A DNA stretch of 64,000 bases from Olsenella sp. KH3B4 (GTDB lineage Bacteria > Actinomycetota > Coriobacteriia > Coriobacteriales > Atopobiaceae), in contig FOHD01000007.1 of assembly GCA_900111695.1 (NCBI GenBank), positions 62,001 through 126,000 of the forward strand, read 5' to 3'. The notes beneath the pieces are model-generated. The model made no database searches, had not been told where the DNA came from, and worked only from the letters and a program-made list of their open reading frames with translations. This document shows positions 38,504 through 47,418 of the stretch, piece by piece (position 1 is the stretch's first letter; the number at the start of each line of letters is the position of its first letter). The translations under genes were made by a program, and so were the position numbers.

Positions 38504-39475
38504 ATGACAAGTCAGGACGTGTTGGGCCTCAAGGTTGTCGTTATCGCCGGCGGCTGGTCTGACGAGAAGGAAATTTCCCTGGACTCTGGGCGCGCGTGCC
38601 AAAAGGCGCTCACCGAGGTGGGCTTTGCGGGCGTTGACCTGCTTGATCCTGCAGGCGATGGCTTTGTGTCGAAGCTTGCGAATGGTGGCTATGACGTAGC
38701 TTTTGTCGCGATGCACGGGCACTATGGCGAGGATGGCTGCATCCAGGGCCTTCTCGAGATTCTGCACATGCCCTACACCTTCTCGGGCGTTCTTGGGAGT
38801 GCCGTAAGTACCGAGAAGGAGGTCGCAAAGACCCTCTACAACCAGGCTGGCATCCCCACGCCGTGCGGCACGGACGTTGCGCCCGGCACCAAGCTCACTG
38901 CTGATGACGTGGACCGCATCGTGAACGAGCTCGGCCTGCCACTTTTTGTGAAGCCCGCCGCAAACGGCTCGAGCTTTGGTGTGACCCGCGTGACGAGCGC
39001 CTCCGAGCTCCCCGAGGCCGTGGAACGCGCGACAGCCGGCGGTGACCGTGCGCTCATCGAGGAGTGCGTCACCGGAACCGAGATCACCGTTCCCGTTATT
39101 GGCAACGACAACCCCAAGGCACTGCCCATTGTTGAGATAGTGACCGGTGCGGAGTTCTACAACCTCAAGGTTAAGTACGAGCCGTCCTCCATGCATCACG
39201 TGATTCCGGCCCGTCTGGAGGCCGGCGTCTATGCTCACGCCCAGGAGCTGGCCATTCGTGCCCACCGCGCGCTTCACTGCCTGGGTGCCTCGCGCAGCGA
39301 CTTTATTGTGCGAGAGGACGGCACGCCGGTGATTCTCGAGACCAACACCATCCCCGGCATGACCGAGAACAGCCTCCTGCCTGACTCCGCGCGTCACGGC
39401 GGCATTGAGTTCCCGGAACTCTGCAAGAAGTTCGTAGAGTATGCGCTTGAGGCCCACGGGAAGTCGGAGGCATAG
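38504..39475 (+). CDS. ddl: D-alanine-D-alanine ligase
   Basis: It makes the D-Ala-D-Ala dipeptide for peptidoglycan. The 323-aa ATP-grasp protein has the N-terminal GGWSDEKEISLDSG, the ATP loop KPAANGSSFGV and the C-terminal metal site ETNTIPGMTENSLLP. The start is an ATG in a short divergent spacer with rlmN. The downstream nuclease-helicase gene starts 2 bases after its stop, so they are co-transcribed. Confidence 0.95.
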   Translation: MTSQDVLGLKVVVIAGGWSDEKEISLDSGRACQKALTEVGFAGVDLLDPAGDGFVSKLANGGYDVAFVAMHGHYGEDGCIQGLLEILHMPYTFSGVLGSAVSTEKEVAKTLYNQAGIPTPCGTDVAPGTKLTADDVDRIVNELGLPLFVKPAANGSSFGVTRVTSASELPEAVERATAGGDRALIEECVTGTEITVPVIGNDNPKALPIVEIVTGAEFYNLKVKYEPSSMHHVIPARLEAGVYAHAQELAIRAHRALHCLGASRSDFIVREDGTPVILETNTIPGMTENSLLPDSARHGGIEFPELCKKFVEYALEAHGKSEA

Positions 39476-39477
39476 CC

Positions 39478-42456
39478 ATGGCCCTTGCCAATGCTGGCGG
39501 GCGAGAAGAGAACACGGAACGAGCTGCAGCCGCCCTCGAGCGGCTGCTTCTTCCTGGAACGCCCGAAGACATACGCGCTAACTACCTCAACCTTGCCGAA
39601 CGTGCGAGAACCCATGGGTTTGACCTGCTCGAAGAGGACATCGTGGTGCTCGATACCGAAACCACGGGTCTCTCGTTCAAGGACTGCGAGCTCATAGAGA
39701 TCTCGGCCGCGCGGCTTTCCGGACGCGAGGCAGTTGATCGCTTCGAGACCTTCGTCGATCCCGGCAGGCCCATCCCACCAGAGATCCAGCGTCTCACGGG
39801 CATTCGCGACATCGACGTTGCGGGAGCGCCTAGCCCTGTCGAGGCCGTGAGGGCGCTGGCAGACTTTGTGGGCGGTTCCCCTGTGCTGGCGCACAACGCA
39901 ACCTTTGATTGCACGTTCATCGAGAGCGTCCGCGGAGGCTCTGAGGTATCTGACACCTGGATCGACACACTCGCGCTCTCACGCATCGCCCTCCCGCGCC
40001 TCTCGTCTCACCGGCTCTCAGACATGGCGGAGGCCTTTGGGTGCGACTCGGTAACGCACCGCGCGGGAGACGACGTTGACGCGCTTTGCGGCATGTGGCG
40101 CATTATCCTGCTGGGCCTCTCTGACCTGCCGGCAGGTCTCCTGGGTAGGCTATCGGAGATGCACCCCGAGGTAGAGTGGTCGTTTAGGCCAGTCATCGCA
40201 CACCTTGCGGCCGAGAGAGGCCCAGAGCCCTTCTCGCTCAAGGCCCTGCGCCATGGCCTGGTCTCCCGTGTGGAAACGCACCCACGTGCGGATGCGGCAG
40301 AGAGCGATGAGTCACTTGTTGCTCCTTCACCGGAGACGATTCGTGACGAGTTTGCGCCAGACGGCGTTGTTGGGCGTATGTACGAGAGCTACGAGACGCG
40401 CCCGGAGCAAGTCTCGATGGCGCTCGAGGTACGCGATGCCCTTGCCACTTCGACCCACCGTACGATAGAGGCGGGCACGGGCGTTGGGAAGTCGATTGCC
40501 TACCTGCTGCCCGAGGTCCTCTTTGCTCAGCGCAACAACGTGACTGTGGGCATTGCCACCAAGACCAACGCCCTTACTGACCAGCTCGTCTCGCACGAAC
40601 TTCCTGCGCTTGCGCGTGCGCTGCCCAAGGGACTCACCTTCCACAGCCTCAAGGGCTATGAGCACTACCCGTGCCTGCACAGGCTGGACCGAGCAGCCGT
40701 TGAGGATTTGCCTCTGGAACTCGCACGTAATGACGGCCGCTCGGACAATGCCATCGCCGGAGACATGCTAACTGCCATCGCCGTGACGTATGCGTACTCC
40801 TGCCAGTCGCCTGACGGCGATCTAGATGCGCTGGGGATTCGTTGGCGGTACGTGCCTCGGCAGATGCTTACGACCACACCAAACGAGTGTCTGCGCACGC
40901 GTTGTCCCTACTTCCCCAACGAGTGCCTGGTTCATGGAGCCCGCCGGCGTGCTGCCAGCGGCGACGTGGTGGTGACCAACCACTCGCTGCTGCTACGCAA
41001 CGTTGCTGCCGAGGGAAAGATCTTGCCACCCATTCGCCATTGGGTGATCGACGAGGCCCACTCCTTCGAGGGCGAGGCGCGGCGCCAGTGGGCGCACGAA
41101 GTCTCCGGTGACGCAGCCCGTGCTGCGTTCGAGCTGCTCGGAGGTACAAAGAGCGGAGCGCTGCACACGGTCATGACGTCCGTCTCGGCGTCTAAGCTCG
41201 AGGGGGCAACGCTTGTGCAGGGGCTGCTCACCAAGGCGGCTGCGTCTGTCTCGCGCGCGTCCGTGTCCACGGCCGACCTGTTCATGGCCGTGCATGAGCT
41301 TGGAACGCTTGCCAGGGGCGACGGCGGCTACGACATGGCGACGCTCTGGATTGACGAGAAGGTCCGCGAGACGTCGCAGTGGGGTGCCGTTGCCGAGGCG
41401 GGTGCTTCTGCCGTGGCACACCTCGACGAGGCGGCGAAGCATCTGGGCGAGGCGGAGGAGAAACTTGCCGAGGTGGCGCCCCAGCTTGGTGCGGACCTTA
41501 CGGAGTCTGGGCGCTTTGTCTCCGAGCTTCTCGAGAGCCTTCGTCTCATCCTGGGCGGAGAGGATCAGACCTACGTGTACTCCGCGGAGCTATACCGCTC
41601 TAAGCGACGTATTGGCGCCGAGAAGCTCTTGGCCGAGAAGCTCGATGTGGGCGCTGACCTCGCTCAGAACTGGCTCCCCGAGATGAAGAGCGTGGTGTTC
41701 ACCTCGGCGACCATGGCGGTAAAGGACGACTTCTCGCACTTTGACCATGCGGTGGGTCTTGACCGCCTTCCCGCATCCATGCACAAAGATGTTCATCTTG
41801 ATTCAAGTTTTGATTACGACAAGGGTATGTCGGTCATTGTGACCAAGGATATGCCGGCACCAAACGATGCCAACTACCTCGACGCTCTTGTTGAACTTCT
41901 GTATAACGTGCATCGCTCCATGGACGGTTCTGTGCTCACGCTGTTCACCAACAGACGCGACATGGAGCGTGTGTACGCCGCGCTTGAGCCCCGTCTCACT
42001 AAGGCCGGGCTTGCGCTGGTATGCCAGGAGAGAGGGTCGTCCCCACGTCGTCTGCGGCAGCAGTTCTTGGCCGAGAAGCGCACGTCGCTTCTGGCATTGC
42101 GGTCCTTCTGGGAGGGATTCGACGCGACTGGTGACACGCTGAGGTGCGTGGTCATACCCAAGCTGCCGTTCGCAAGCCCCAACGACCCAATTGTGCGCGA
42201 GCGTGACCTGCGCGAAGACCGTGCGTGGTGGCGCTACTCGCTGCCCGAGGCGGTCATCTCGGTGAAGCAGGCTGCGGGGCGACTCATCCGCACGTCGAGT
42301 GACCGAGGGGTGCTGGTGCTTGCGGACTCGCGCGTGGTGCAGAAGCGCTACGGCCGTTCTTTCACAGGGTCGCTGCCATCAAGGAGCGTGACCACGCTTG
42401 AGACCGAGAACGTGGGACGCTACATAGAGATGTGGCGCTCGACGCACGAACGATAG
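39478..42456 (+). CDS. dinG: DinG-family helicase with N-terminal DEDD exonuclease
   Basis: The 992-aa protein has a DnaQ-like 3'-5' exonuclease domain (VVLDTETTGLSF from about residue 57, HNATFDCTF, HRAGDDVDAL). A superfamily 2 XPD-like helicase follows: Walker A GTGVGKSIAYLLP near residue 335, VIDEAHSFEG near 523, and a C-terminal helicase motif region (AAGRLIRTSSDRGVLVLAD). Cysteines in YPCLHR, YSCQS and CLRTRCPYFPNEC could ligate an iron-sulphur cluster as in DinG/XPD. This fusion is known from Gram-positive DinG proteins. It follows ddl by 2 bases and is convergent with the WYL genes. Confidence 0.92.
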   Translation: MALANAGGREENTERAAAALERLLLPGTPEDIRANYLNLAERARTHGFDLLEEDIVVLDTETTGLSFKDCELIEISAARLSGREAVDRFETFVDPGRPIPPEIQRLTGIRDIDVAGAPSPVEAVRALADFVGGSPVLAHNATFDCTFIESVRGGSEVSDTWIDTLALSRIALPRLSSHRLSDMAEAFGCDSVTHRAGDDVDALCGMWRIILLGLSDLPAGLLGRLSEMHPEVEWSFRPVIAHLAAERGPEPFSLKALRHGLVSRVETHPRADAAESDESLVAPSPETIRDEFAPDGVVGRMYESYETRPEQVSMALEVRDALATSTHRTIEAGTGVGKSIAYLLPEVLFAQRNNVTVGIATKTNALTDQLVSHELPALARALPKGLTFHSLKGYEHYPCLHRLDRAAVEDLPLELARNDGRSDNAIAGDMLTAIAVTYAYSCQSPDGDLDALGIRWRYVPRQMLTTTPNECLRTRCPYFPNECLVHGARRRAASGDVVVTNHSLLLRNVAAEGKILPPIRHWVIDEAHSFEGEARRQWAHEVSGDAARAAFELLGGTKSGALHTVMTSVSASKLEGATLVQGLLTKAAASVSRASVSTADLFMAVHELGTLARGDGGYDMATLWIDEKVRETSQWGAVAEAGASAVAHLDEAAKHLGEAEEKLAEVAPQLGADLTESGRFVSELLESLRLILGGEDQTYVYSAELYRSKRRIGAEKLLAEKLDVGADLAQNWLPEMKSVVFTSATMAVKDDFSHFDHAVGLDRLPASMHKDVHLDSSFDYDKGMSVIVTKDMPAPNDANYLDALVELLYNVHRSMDGSVLTLFTNRRDMERVYAALEPRLTKAGLALVCQERGSSPRRLRQQFLAEKRTSLLALRSFWEGFDATGDTLRCVVIPKLPFASPNDPIVRERDLREDRAWWRYSLPEAVISVKQAAGRLIRTSSDRGVLVLADSRVVQKRYGRSFTGSLPSRSVTTLETENVGRYIEMWRSTHER

Positions 42457-42465
42457 GTGCGAAGG

Positions 42466-43401
42466 TTAGCGAGAGCCCAGCTTGCGATGAGCATAGGCGA
42501 TGGCGAGGGAATTTATCTCGCCATCGTTTGTGTGTGCGGTGCCTCCACAGGCGGCAATGCGCTGCGGCAGCCACTCCCCGCCGTAGTAGGGAATGCGCGC
42601 ATGCACAACGGAACCGTCGTTGCGGTCCACATGCAGCCCCGGCCAGGCGAGAAGGTCGAGGTAGTGCCTGTTGTGGAAGACGATGCGAACCACGCGCTCG
42701 GCGGTTGTCCGTTCATCCTCCGGCGGTAGTTCCTCTGCTGGAGCAATGTGCACGTCCTTCATGCGGTCAAGGCGAAAGACGCGCGCACCCTGCCTTGAGG
42801 GGTCGTAGGCGTCGAGGTACCAGGAGCCGTCTGTGTTGCGTAGTCCGCGCGGGTCCACATGCCGCTGTTGGGGCGTCTTGTCGGCTAGTCCCTGGTACGA
42901 GAAATCGAGCATGCCAAGCTGGGCTATGGCCTTTGAGCACTGGAGCAGGTTTTCGGCCGTGTGAGAGTCGTCCCCGTGTGTGGTGGTGGGCCTGGCAGTT
43001 TCTGCCTCGTTTGAGCGCGGTGAAGAGAGTGACGACGCGATTCTCTGGCGCAGCGGGGCGTTGGCGGGGATTCCCATCTGGTTGAGCGCCGCTTCAACCG
43101 CTACGGTCTCTGATGTGGTGAGACGGAGCCTTCGAGCATGGTTGCCGGACCCTCCCTCAAGGGTGAGACGCCCGCTGTCCTGTCCTTCGGAGAGCGGTAG
43201 TATCGCGGCACCTTCGCCACCCGCGGCAAGGATGAGGTCCATGCGATGGCGAGCGTCCTGCTCGCTGATGCCCAAACGACCCGCGATGGTTGTCACATCG
43301 AGACTGTCCCCAGCGTGGTCGAGTGACGAGATGATGGCGACAAGCTCTCGGGCCTCCTGCAGGCCGCCCTTGCGCCCCGCCCCTTGTCTACGGCTAGCCA
43401 T
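42466..43401 (-). CDS. WYL-domain transcriptional regulator (second of pair, PafC-like)
   Basis: The 311-aa protein has an N-terminal winged-helix-like segment (AGRLGISEQDARHRMDLIL) and a C-terminal WYL domain (RHVDPRGLRNTDGSWYLDAYDPSRQG, ARVFRLDRM). Paired WYL proteins in actinobacteria (PafB/PafC) control a DNA-damage response, and a similar role here is inference from the pairing. The ATG at 43401 has AGAGGGGG upstream and overlaps the previous WYL gene by 8 bases. Its 3' end contains a hairpin that may terminate the convergent helicase gene. Confidence 0.85.
   Translation of the reverse strand: MASRRQGAGRKGGLQEARELVAIISSLDHAGDSLDVTTIAGRLGISEQDARHRMDLILAAGGEGAAILPLSEGQDSGRLTLEGGSGNHARRLRLTTSETVAVEAALNQMGIPANAPLRQRIASSLSSPRSNEAETARPTTTHGDDSHTAENLLQCSKAIAQLGMLDFSYQGLADKTPQQRHVDPRGLRNTDGSWYLDAYDPSRQGARVFRLDRMKDVHIAPAEELPPEDERTTAERVVRIVFHNRHYLDLLAWPGLHVDRNDGSVVHARIPYYGGEWLPQRIAACGGTAHTNDGEINSLAIAYAHRKLGSR
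42498..42526 (+). terminator. Hairpin for dinG embedded in the opposing gene
   Basis: A perfect 10-bp stem CGATGGCGAG/CTCGCCATCG with a 9-base AT-rich loop is followed by TTTGTGTG on the plus strand, 42 bases past the dinG stop and inside the WYL coding region. Confidence 0.55.
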
Positions 43402-44419
43402 ATGCAACAACCCCCTCTAGCTGGGAATGCCACGCTGCAACGAGCTCCTGAGGCGAGATGGGCACGATGTCCTCTGCGATTGCCCATGACGCGGCGTCTT
43501 CGATGCTGCTTATCTCGACTTGCCAGAGAAGGGAGACGGACGAGTGTTCCCCGTCTGAGGGTGGCGCCGCATGGGGGGTGGCCCCTGGCTCGAGGAACGT
43601 CCCCTTCCCCTGGGTTGCCTGAGAGAACTCCCGCATTGCCTGGGCCGGCACGGCAAACACGCCCTCGCACAGGACCGGGCCAAGCTGAAAAGGCAGCTTC
43701 CTCCAGTCGCGAATGTCGAAGTCTTCTGGAACACAAAAGGAGGTGCCCGTAACCTTCGACACCCGCTTCACGCGGTCGATGCGATATGTGTGCGTGGAGC
43801 CCTCAACTGCAACGCCATTCTCGTCAACGACCGGCGCAACCATATAGAGGTGGCCACGCAGGCCAAAGAAGCCGTAGGGGGCCACCTGACGCTGGAGCGT
43901 TGTCCCATCGACCCGCTCGTAGTCCATGCGCGCGACCTGACCGGAAAGGTTGCACTCCTGAAGGGTCGCAAGCTGTCGGCTGGGCACTCTCTCTTCGGCT
44001 GGCAGAGTAACTGACGCAGGGTTGTCGAATGTGTCATCGATCTTTGAGAGCGCTATGCGAAGCTCGGCACCATAGGGGAAGTCCGGATCGTCGACGAGCG
44101 GGAGGCACGCAACGTCGAGAGCCATGGCGTCCTCATCCGAGAGCTCGGTATTTTCGACGAAGGACGCGCTGTCGACGCGCCAGAGCGTCTCTGGTCCATC
44201 AACACGGCTCACCATGATGCCGCATTCGGCAAGTGCCATCCTGTCACGGCGGAAGGCGGTGCGATATGAGTCTGCCTTTGTGAGGTCCGGATAGAACGAG
44301 TGCCAGATGGCCTTGTCGCTTATGGTGTCCGAGCTCATAAAGGAGAGAGCAAGGGCAGCGATTCTTGTTGCCTGCTCATCGTCCTTCGAAAACCCCGAGT
44401 AGCCTTCTGCTGTGTCCAA
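43394..44419 (-). CDS. WYL-domain transcriptional regulator (first of pair, PafB-like)
   Basis: The 341-aa protein has an N-terminal HTH-like region (AIWHSFYPDLTKADSYRTAFRRDR) and a WYL-type domain (VAPYGFFGLRGHLYMVAPV, THTYRIDRVKRV). The start is a TTG at 44419 with GGGAGG six bases upstream, which excludes the Cys/Arg-rich in-frame extension beyond. It is translationally coupled to the second WYL gene. The pair faces the DinG gene, which suits a DNA-damage connection. Confidence 0.85.
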   Translation of the reverse strand: MDTAEGYSGFSKDDEQATRIAALALSFMSSDTISDKAIWHSFYPDLTKADSYRTAFRRDRMALAECGIMVSRVDGPETLWRVDSASFVENTELSDEDAMALDVACLPLVDDPDFPYGAELRIALSKIDDTFDNPASVTLPAEERVPSRQLATLQECNLSGQVARMDYERVDGTTLQRQVAPYGFFGLRGHLYMVAPVVDENGVAVEGSTHTYRIDRVKRVSKVTGTSFCVPEDFDIRDWRKLPFQLGPVLCEGVFAVPAQAMREFSQATQGKGTFLEPGATPHAAPPSDGEHSSVSLLWQVEISSIEDAASWAIAEDIVPISPQELVAAWHSQLEGVVAYG

Positions 44420-44747
44420 CCCGGTCCTCCCGTTTTTTCCACGGCGGCCCGCGCACCTTAGCGGTACCCGCCGCCAGTGTTTTTGCGGTCCTAGCCCTAT
44501 CACGTTTAGACGATAGTCGAAAGGACGGAACCCGACGAGCCCGCCAAAAAGAGAAACATGCAAGATGCCCGCACCGCAACAGCAACAAATGGCCGGACAT
44601 GTGGTCTCGCTGTGGGGGAAATGCCGTGCAGAAGACCGTCCAAGGGGTGCCGGGGTGATATCGCCGCCCATCAAGACGTATACTCAGTACCGTATATGCG
44701 CATTCTCGCGACCCAAACGGCTGCGTGACCAGCGGAGGACGTACAGC

Positions 44748-47309
44748 ATGGCCATGACACATGATTATTTGGACTATCTGGAGGACCAGATTGGCATTTC
44801 TCCGGCAAACAGCCAGGAGGAGCTCCAGGCAGCCCAGACTATTGCAGACCTTATGAAGCAGCATGACGTCGACGTTAACGTCGAGGAGTTTGACGCCCCC
44901 GGCCTTGCTCGCTTTGTGCGGTGCGTCCTTCTCGTGCTCATGTTCCTGGGAATTATCCTTGCGGGCACGGGTGCCTCGGGCTTGGGCATCGTCTTGGCAC
45001 TGGTGCCCGGCGCCGTTCTTGTTCTCGACGCCCTTGGTATTGGTGGAGGGTTCCTCTCTAAGCTTGGGCCTACGGCTCGCAGCCAGAATGTCGTTGCCGT
45101 TCACCATGCCACGGGAGAGCTTGTTGCCAAGGGCAACAGGCCCATCGTCGTGGTTGCGCACTACGATTCCCCACATGAGAGCTTTCTGTACAGTAGCCCG
45201 ATTTCCAGCTATATCCCCATGATTCGCAAGGCTGTCAAGTGGCTTGTCCCTGCAGTTGCGCTCTGCGCGCTGCTCCAGGCCTTCTCCTTCCTGCCTGCGC
45301 CCCTTCGCTCCCTTCTTTGGGTTGCGGGCATTTTGCTTGCCATTCCCCTTGTGGCGCTTGGCGCCGACGGAATCTACCAGAGGTTCTCGACATGCTCGCT
45401 TGGGTCTAATGACAACAAGTCTTCGGTCGCGGCGCTTCTTGGCATCCTTGACAATGTGAGGCCCTCGGGCGAGAAGCCCGTTTCCAACCGCTCCCTCGAG
45501 CGAGAGCGGCAGGAGAAGGAGGCTGCCGCTGCCCAAGCAGCGCAGACTGCCGAGGCCCCGACCCCCGTTGAGGAGCCTGTCCTTGAGCCAGCCGCCAAGC
45601 CCGAAGAGGTAGTTGGCGTACGCCATGGCAAGGACGTGATTGCTGCACTTGGCATCCTCCCCGCCGACTGTGATATTGAGTACGTCGACTCCTCTAAGGA
45701 TATGAGGTCTTCCTCTATTGACGCTGACGAGACAAGCGAGCTGCCTGGCAGCCCCGTCCGCACCGGTTCCCGCATCGATGCCCTGACGCAGACTGACGCA
45801 GCGGATTCCACCGAGAGCCTCCCACGGCCTGCGGCCGCTCGCACGAGCGATGCAAGCACCGAACCCGTTTCTGACCCTGCTGCCAACGTGGACTCCACGG
45901 TTGCTGCGCCCGTTACGACAGACGCCCCTACCGAGGAAGCCGCACCTGACGCTCCAGAGAAGACGCACTTCTTTGACCGCAAGAAGCTCGCGAGCATGTT
46001 TGATCGCTTTGAGAGCCGCGGCGTTGGTGAGAAGGATGACTCGGGCCTCACGGCCACGCCCGACGACGATCTTGGGTCCACGCGCCCCACGGCCCCAACT
46101 CCGCGCAAGCGTCCCGAGAAGCCCGACGATCCCAACTGGGGTAAGTCGAGCTTCAAGCCCCAGGTCTCTGACGTCGCGCGTCGTGCTGCGCTGTTTGACC
46201 TTCCCGATCCGTCTGAGCTGTCCGACCCCCTTGCGTCGGACTCTGATGCCACCCAGCTTGCGCCCGCGCGCCCCGCAGCAACCCCTGCACGGAGGAGCAT
46301 GGGAAGCCTGCTGAGCGATGCAAACAGCAGGAATGCCCAGCGCATTCGTAGCGGAGTGGCCGATTCCGACGTGCCCGTTATCACGCCGGGCTCCACGGCA
46401 GCTGCGCCAGTTCAGCCTGTTTCCAATGCGACGCAGGATGGTCTTGACGTTATCAGCGCAGATGACCTTGGCATGCAGGAAGAAGTGCCTGAGCGGCCTG
46501 CCGAGAAGCACCACTTTAGTCTCTTTGGTCATGGCAAGGGCAGCGGTGGCCGTTCCCACAGTCAGGATGCTCGCGGCAGTTGGCTTAGCGACGACCCTGA
46601 GAACTGGGACGAGAGCTCTGACTCTGATCCCTGGAAGGGGGGCGCCACTACGAGAAGCGGCCTTCGCCTGGTAGATGACGAGCCGTCCGAGACCCTAGAG
46701 CCTTCTGGCGCCGCCGTGCAGGCAGACGCCGAGCCTCTTTCCAATGACTCTGCAACTAGCACCGATGCCGAAGGATCCTCCGTTGCTGCTGCCGAGGCTG
46801 AGACCGATGGGGCTCCTACCGAGGACGACCTTCGGGCTGCCGTGCTCCACATGGGTGATGATGAGCTGGTCTGCCACGACATCTGGTTTGTCGCTCTCGG
46901 TGCTTCCGATCTTGACCATGCTGGCATGCGCTCCTTCCTGTCTCAGCATCGCTCCGCCATCCGTGGTGCGTTCCTTGTGAACCTCGATTGCATTGGCGCC
47001 GGTGACCTCTCTCTTCTGACCCGCGAGGGCTTCGAGCCCACCCGCCGTGCGGACAGGAGGCTCCTCAGGCTCCTTACGGGCACGGCATCTGATCTCCATA
47101 CGGATCTCAAGACCCAGAACTTCGACTGGGCGGATACTGACGCTTCCGTAGCCATGCGCACCTCCGTCCGTGCTGTCACGATCATGGGCATGGGCAACAA
47201 CGGCTTGCCGGCTCTCTCGCGCACCGAGCAGGACGCGCCCGAGAACGTTGACGGCGACCAGGCTGCCTCAGTGGCAGAGCTGGTTACGGAGATGATTCGT
47301 CGCTCCTAG
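44748..47309 (+). CDS. Membrane M28-like peptidase homologue with large acidic insertion
   Basis: The 853-aa protein has an M28 aminopeptidase fold split by an insertion. An N-terminal domain is followed by two hydrophobic segments (about residues 58-92), the first zinc motif AHYDSP (His138), two more membrane segments, and GSNDNKSS (Asp222). About 450 residues of Ala/Pro/Ser/Asp/Glu-rich sequence follow. The second half (VALGASDLDHAG, FLVNLDCIG, DAPENVD) comes last. The usual Glu-Glu pair is Ser720-Asp721, and the last His ligand is replaced (Ser824/Arg825), so peptidase activity is doubtful. The ATG at 44748 has GGAGGA upstream. Confidence 0.75.
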   Translation: MAMTHDYLDYLEDQIGISPANSQEELQAAQTIADLMKQHDVDVNVEEFDAPGLARFVRCVLLVLMFLGIILAGTGASGLGIVLALVPGAVLVLDALGIGGGFLSKLGPTARSQNVVAVHHATGELVAKGNRPIVVVAHYDSPHESFLYSSPISSYIPMIRKAVKWLVPAVALCALLQAFSFLPAPLRSLLWVAGILLAIPLVALGADGIYQRFSTCSLGSNDNKSSVAALLGILDNVRPSGEKPVSNRSLERERQEKEAAAAQAAQTAEAPTPVEEPVLEPAAKPEEVVGVRHGKDVIAALGILPADCDIEYVDSSKDMRSSSIDADETSELPGSPVRTGSRIDALTQTDAADSTESLPRPAAARTSDASTEPVSDPAANVDSTVAAPVTTDAPTEEAAPDAPEKTHFFDRKKLASMFDRFESRGVGEKDDSGLTATPDDDLGSTRPTAPTPRKRPEKPDDPNWGKSSFKPQVSDVARRAALFDLPDPSELSDPLASDSDATQLAPARPAATPARRSMGSLLSDANSRNAQRIRSGVADSDVPVITPGSTAAAPVQPVSNATQDGLDVISADDLGMQEEVPERPAEKHHFSLFGHGKGSGGRSHSQDARGSWLSDDPENWDESSDSDPWKGGATTRSGLRLVDDEPSETLEPSGAAVQADAEPLSNDSATSTDAEGSSVAAAEAETDGAPTEDDLRAAVLHMGDDELVCHDIWFVALGASDLDHAGMRSFLSQHRSAIRGAFLVNLDCIGAGDLSLLTREGFEPTRRADRRLLRLLTGTASDLHTDLKTQNFDWADTDASVAMRTSVRAVTIMGMGNNGLPALSRTEQDAPENVDGDQAASVAELVTEMIRRS

Positions 47310-47321
47310 CCACGAGACAGC

Positions 47322-47335
47322 GTTTCACGTGGAAC
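47322..47335. promoter_or_regulatory. parS-like site remote from parAB
   Basis: GTTTCACGTGGAAC matches the parS core at 13 of 14 positions, in a gene-free gap 12 kb from the main cluster. Confidence 0.6.
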
Positions 47336-47345
47336 GTGCGAGTCC

Positions 47346-47373
47346 GAGGGGGTCGGCCGTTGCCGGCCCCCTC
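47346..47373. terminator. Bidirectional terminator
   Basis: The 12-bp stem GAGGGGGTCGGC/GCCGGCCCCCTC with a 4-base loop and one wobble pair lies between the convergent M28-like and surface-protein genes. Confidence 0.75.
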
Positions 47374-47418
47374 TTGTCTACCTCATAGCGTTACCGTGCG
47401 AGAAGATGGCGGCTTGGG

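Noticed and set aside
38396..39457. N-terminal extension of RlmN by 354 codons
   Set aside because: It is antisense to ddl; the ATG at 38395 with a ribosome site gives the normal RlmN length.
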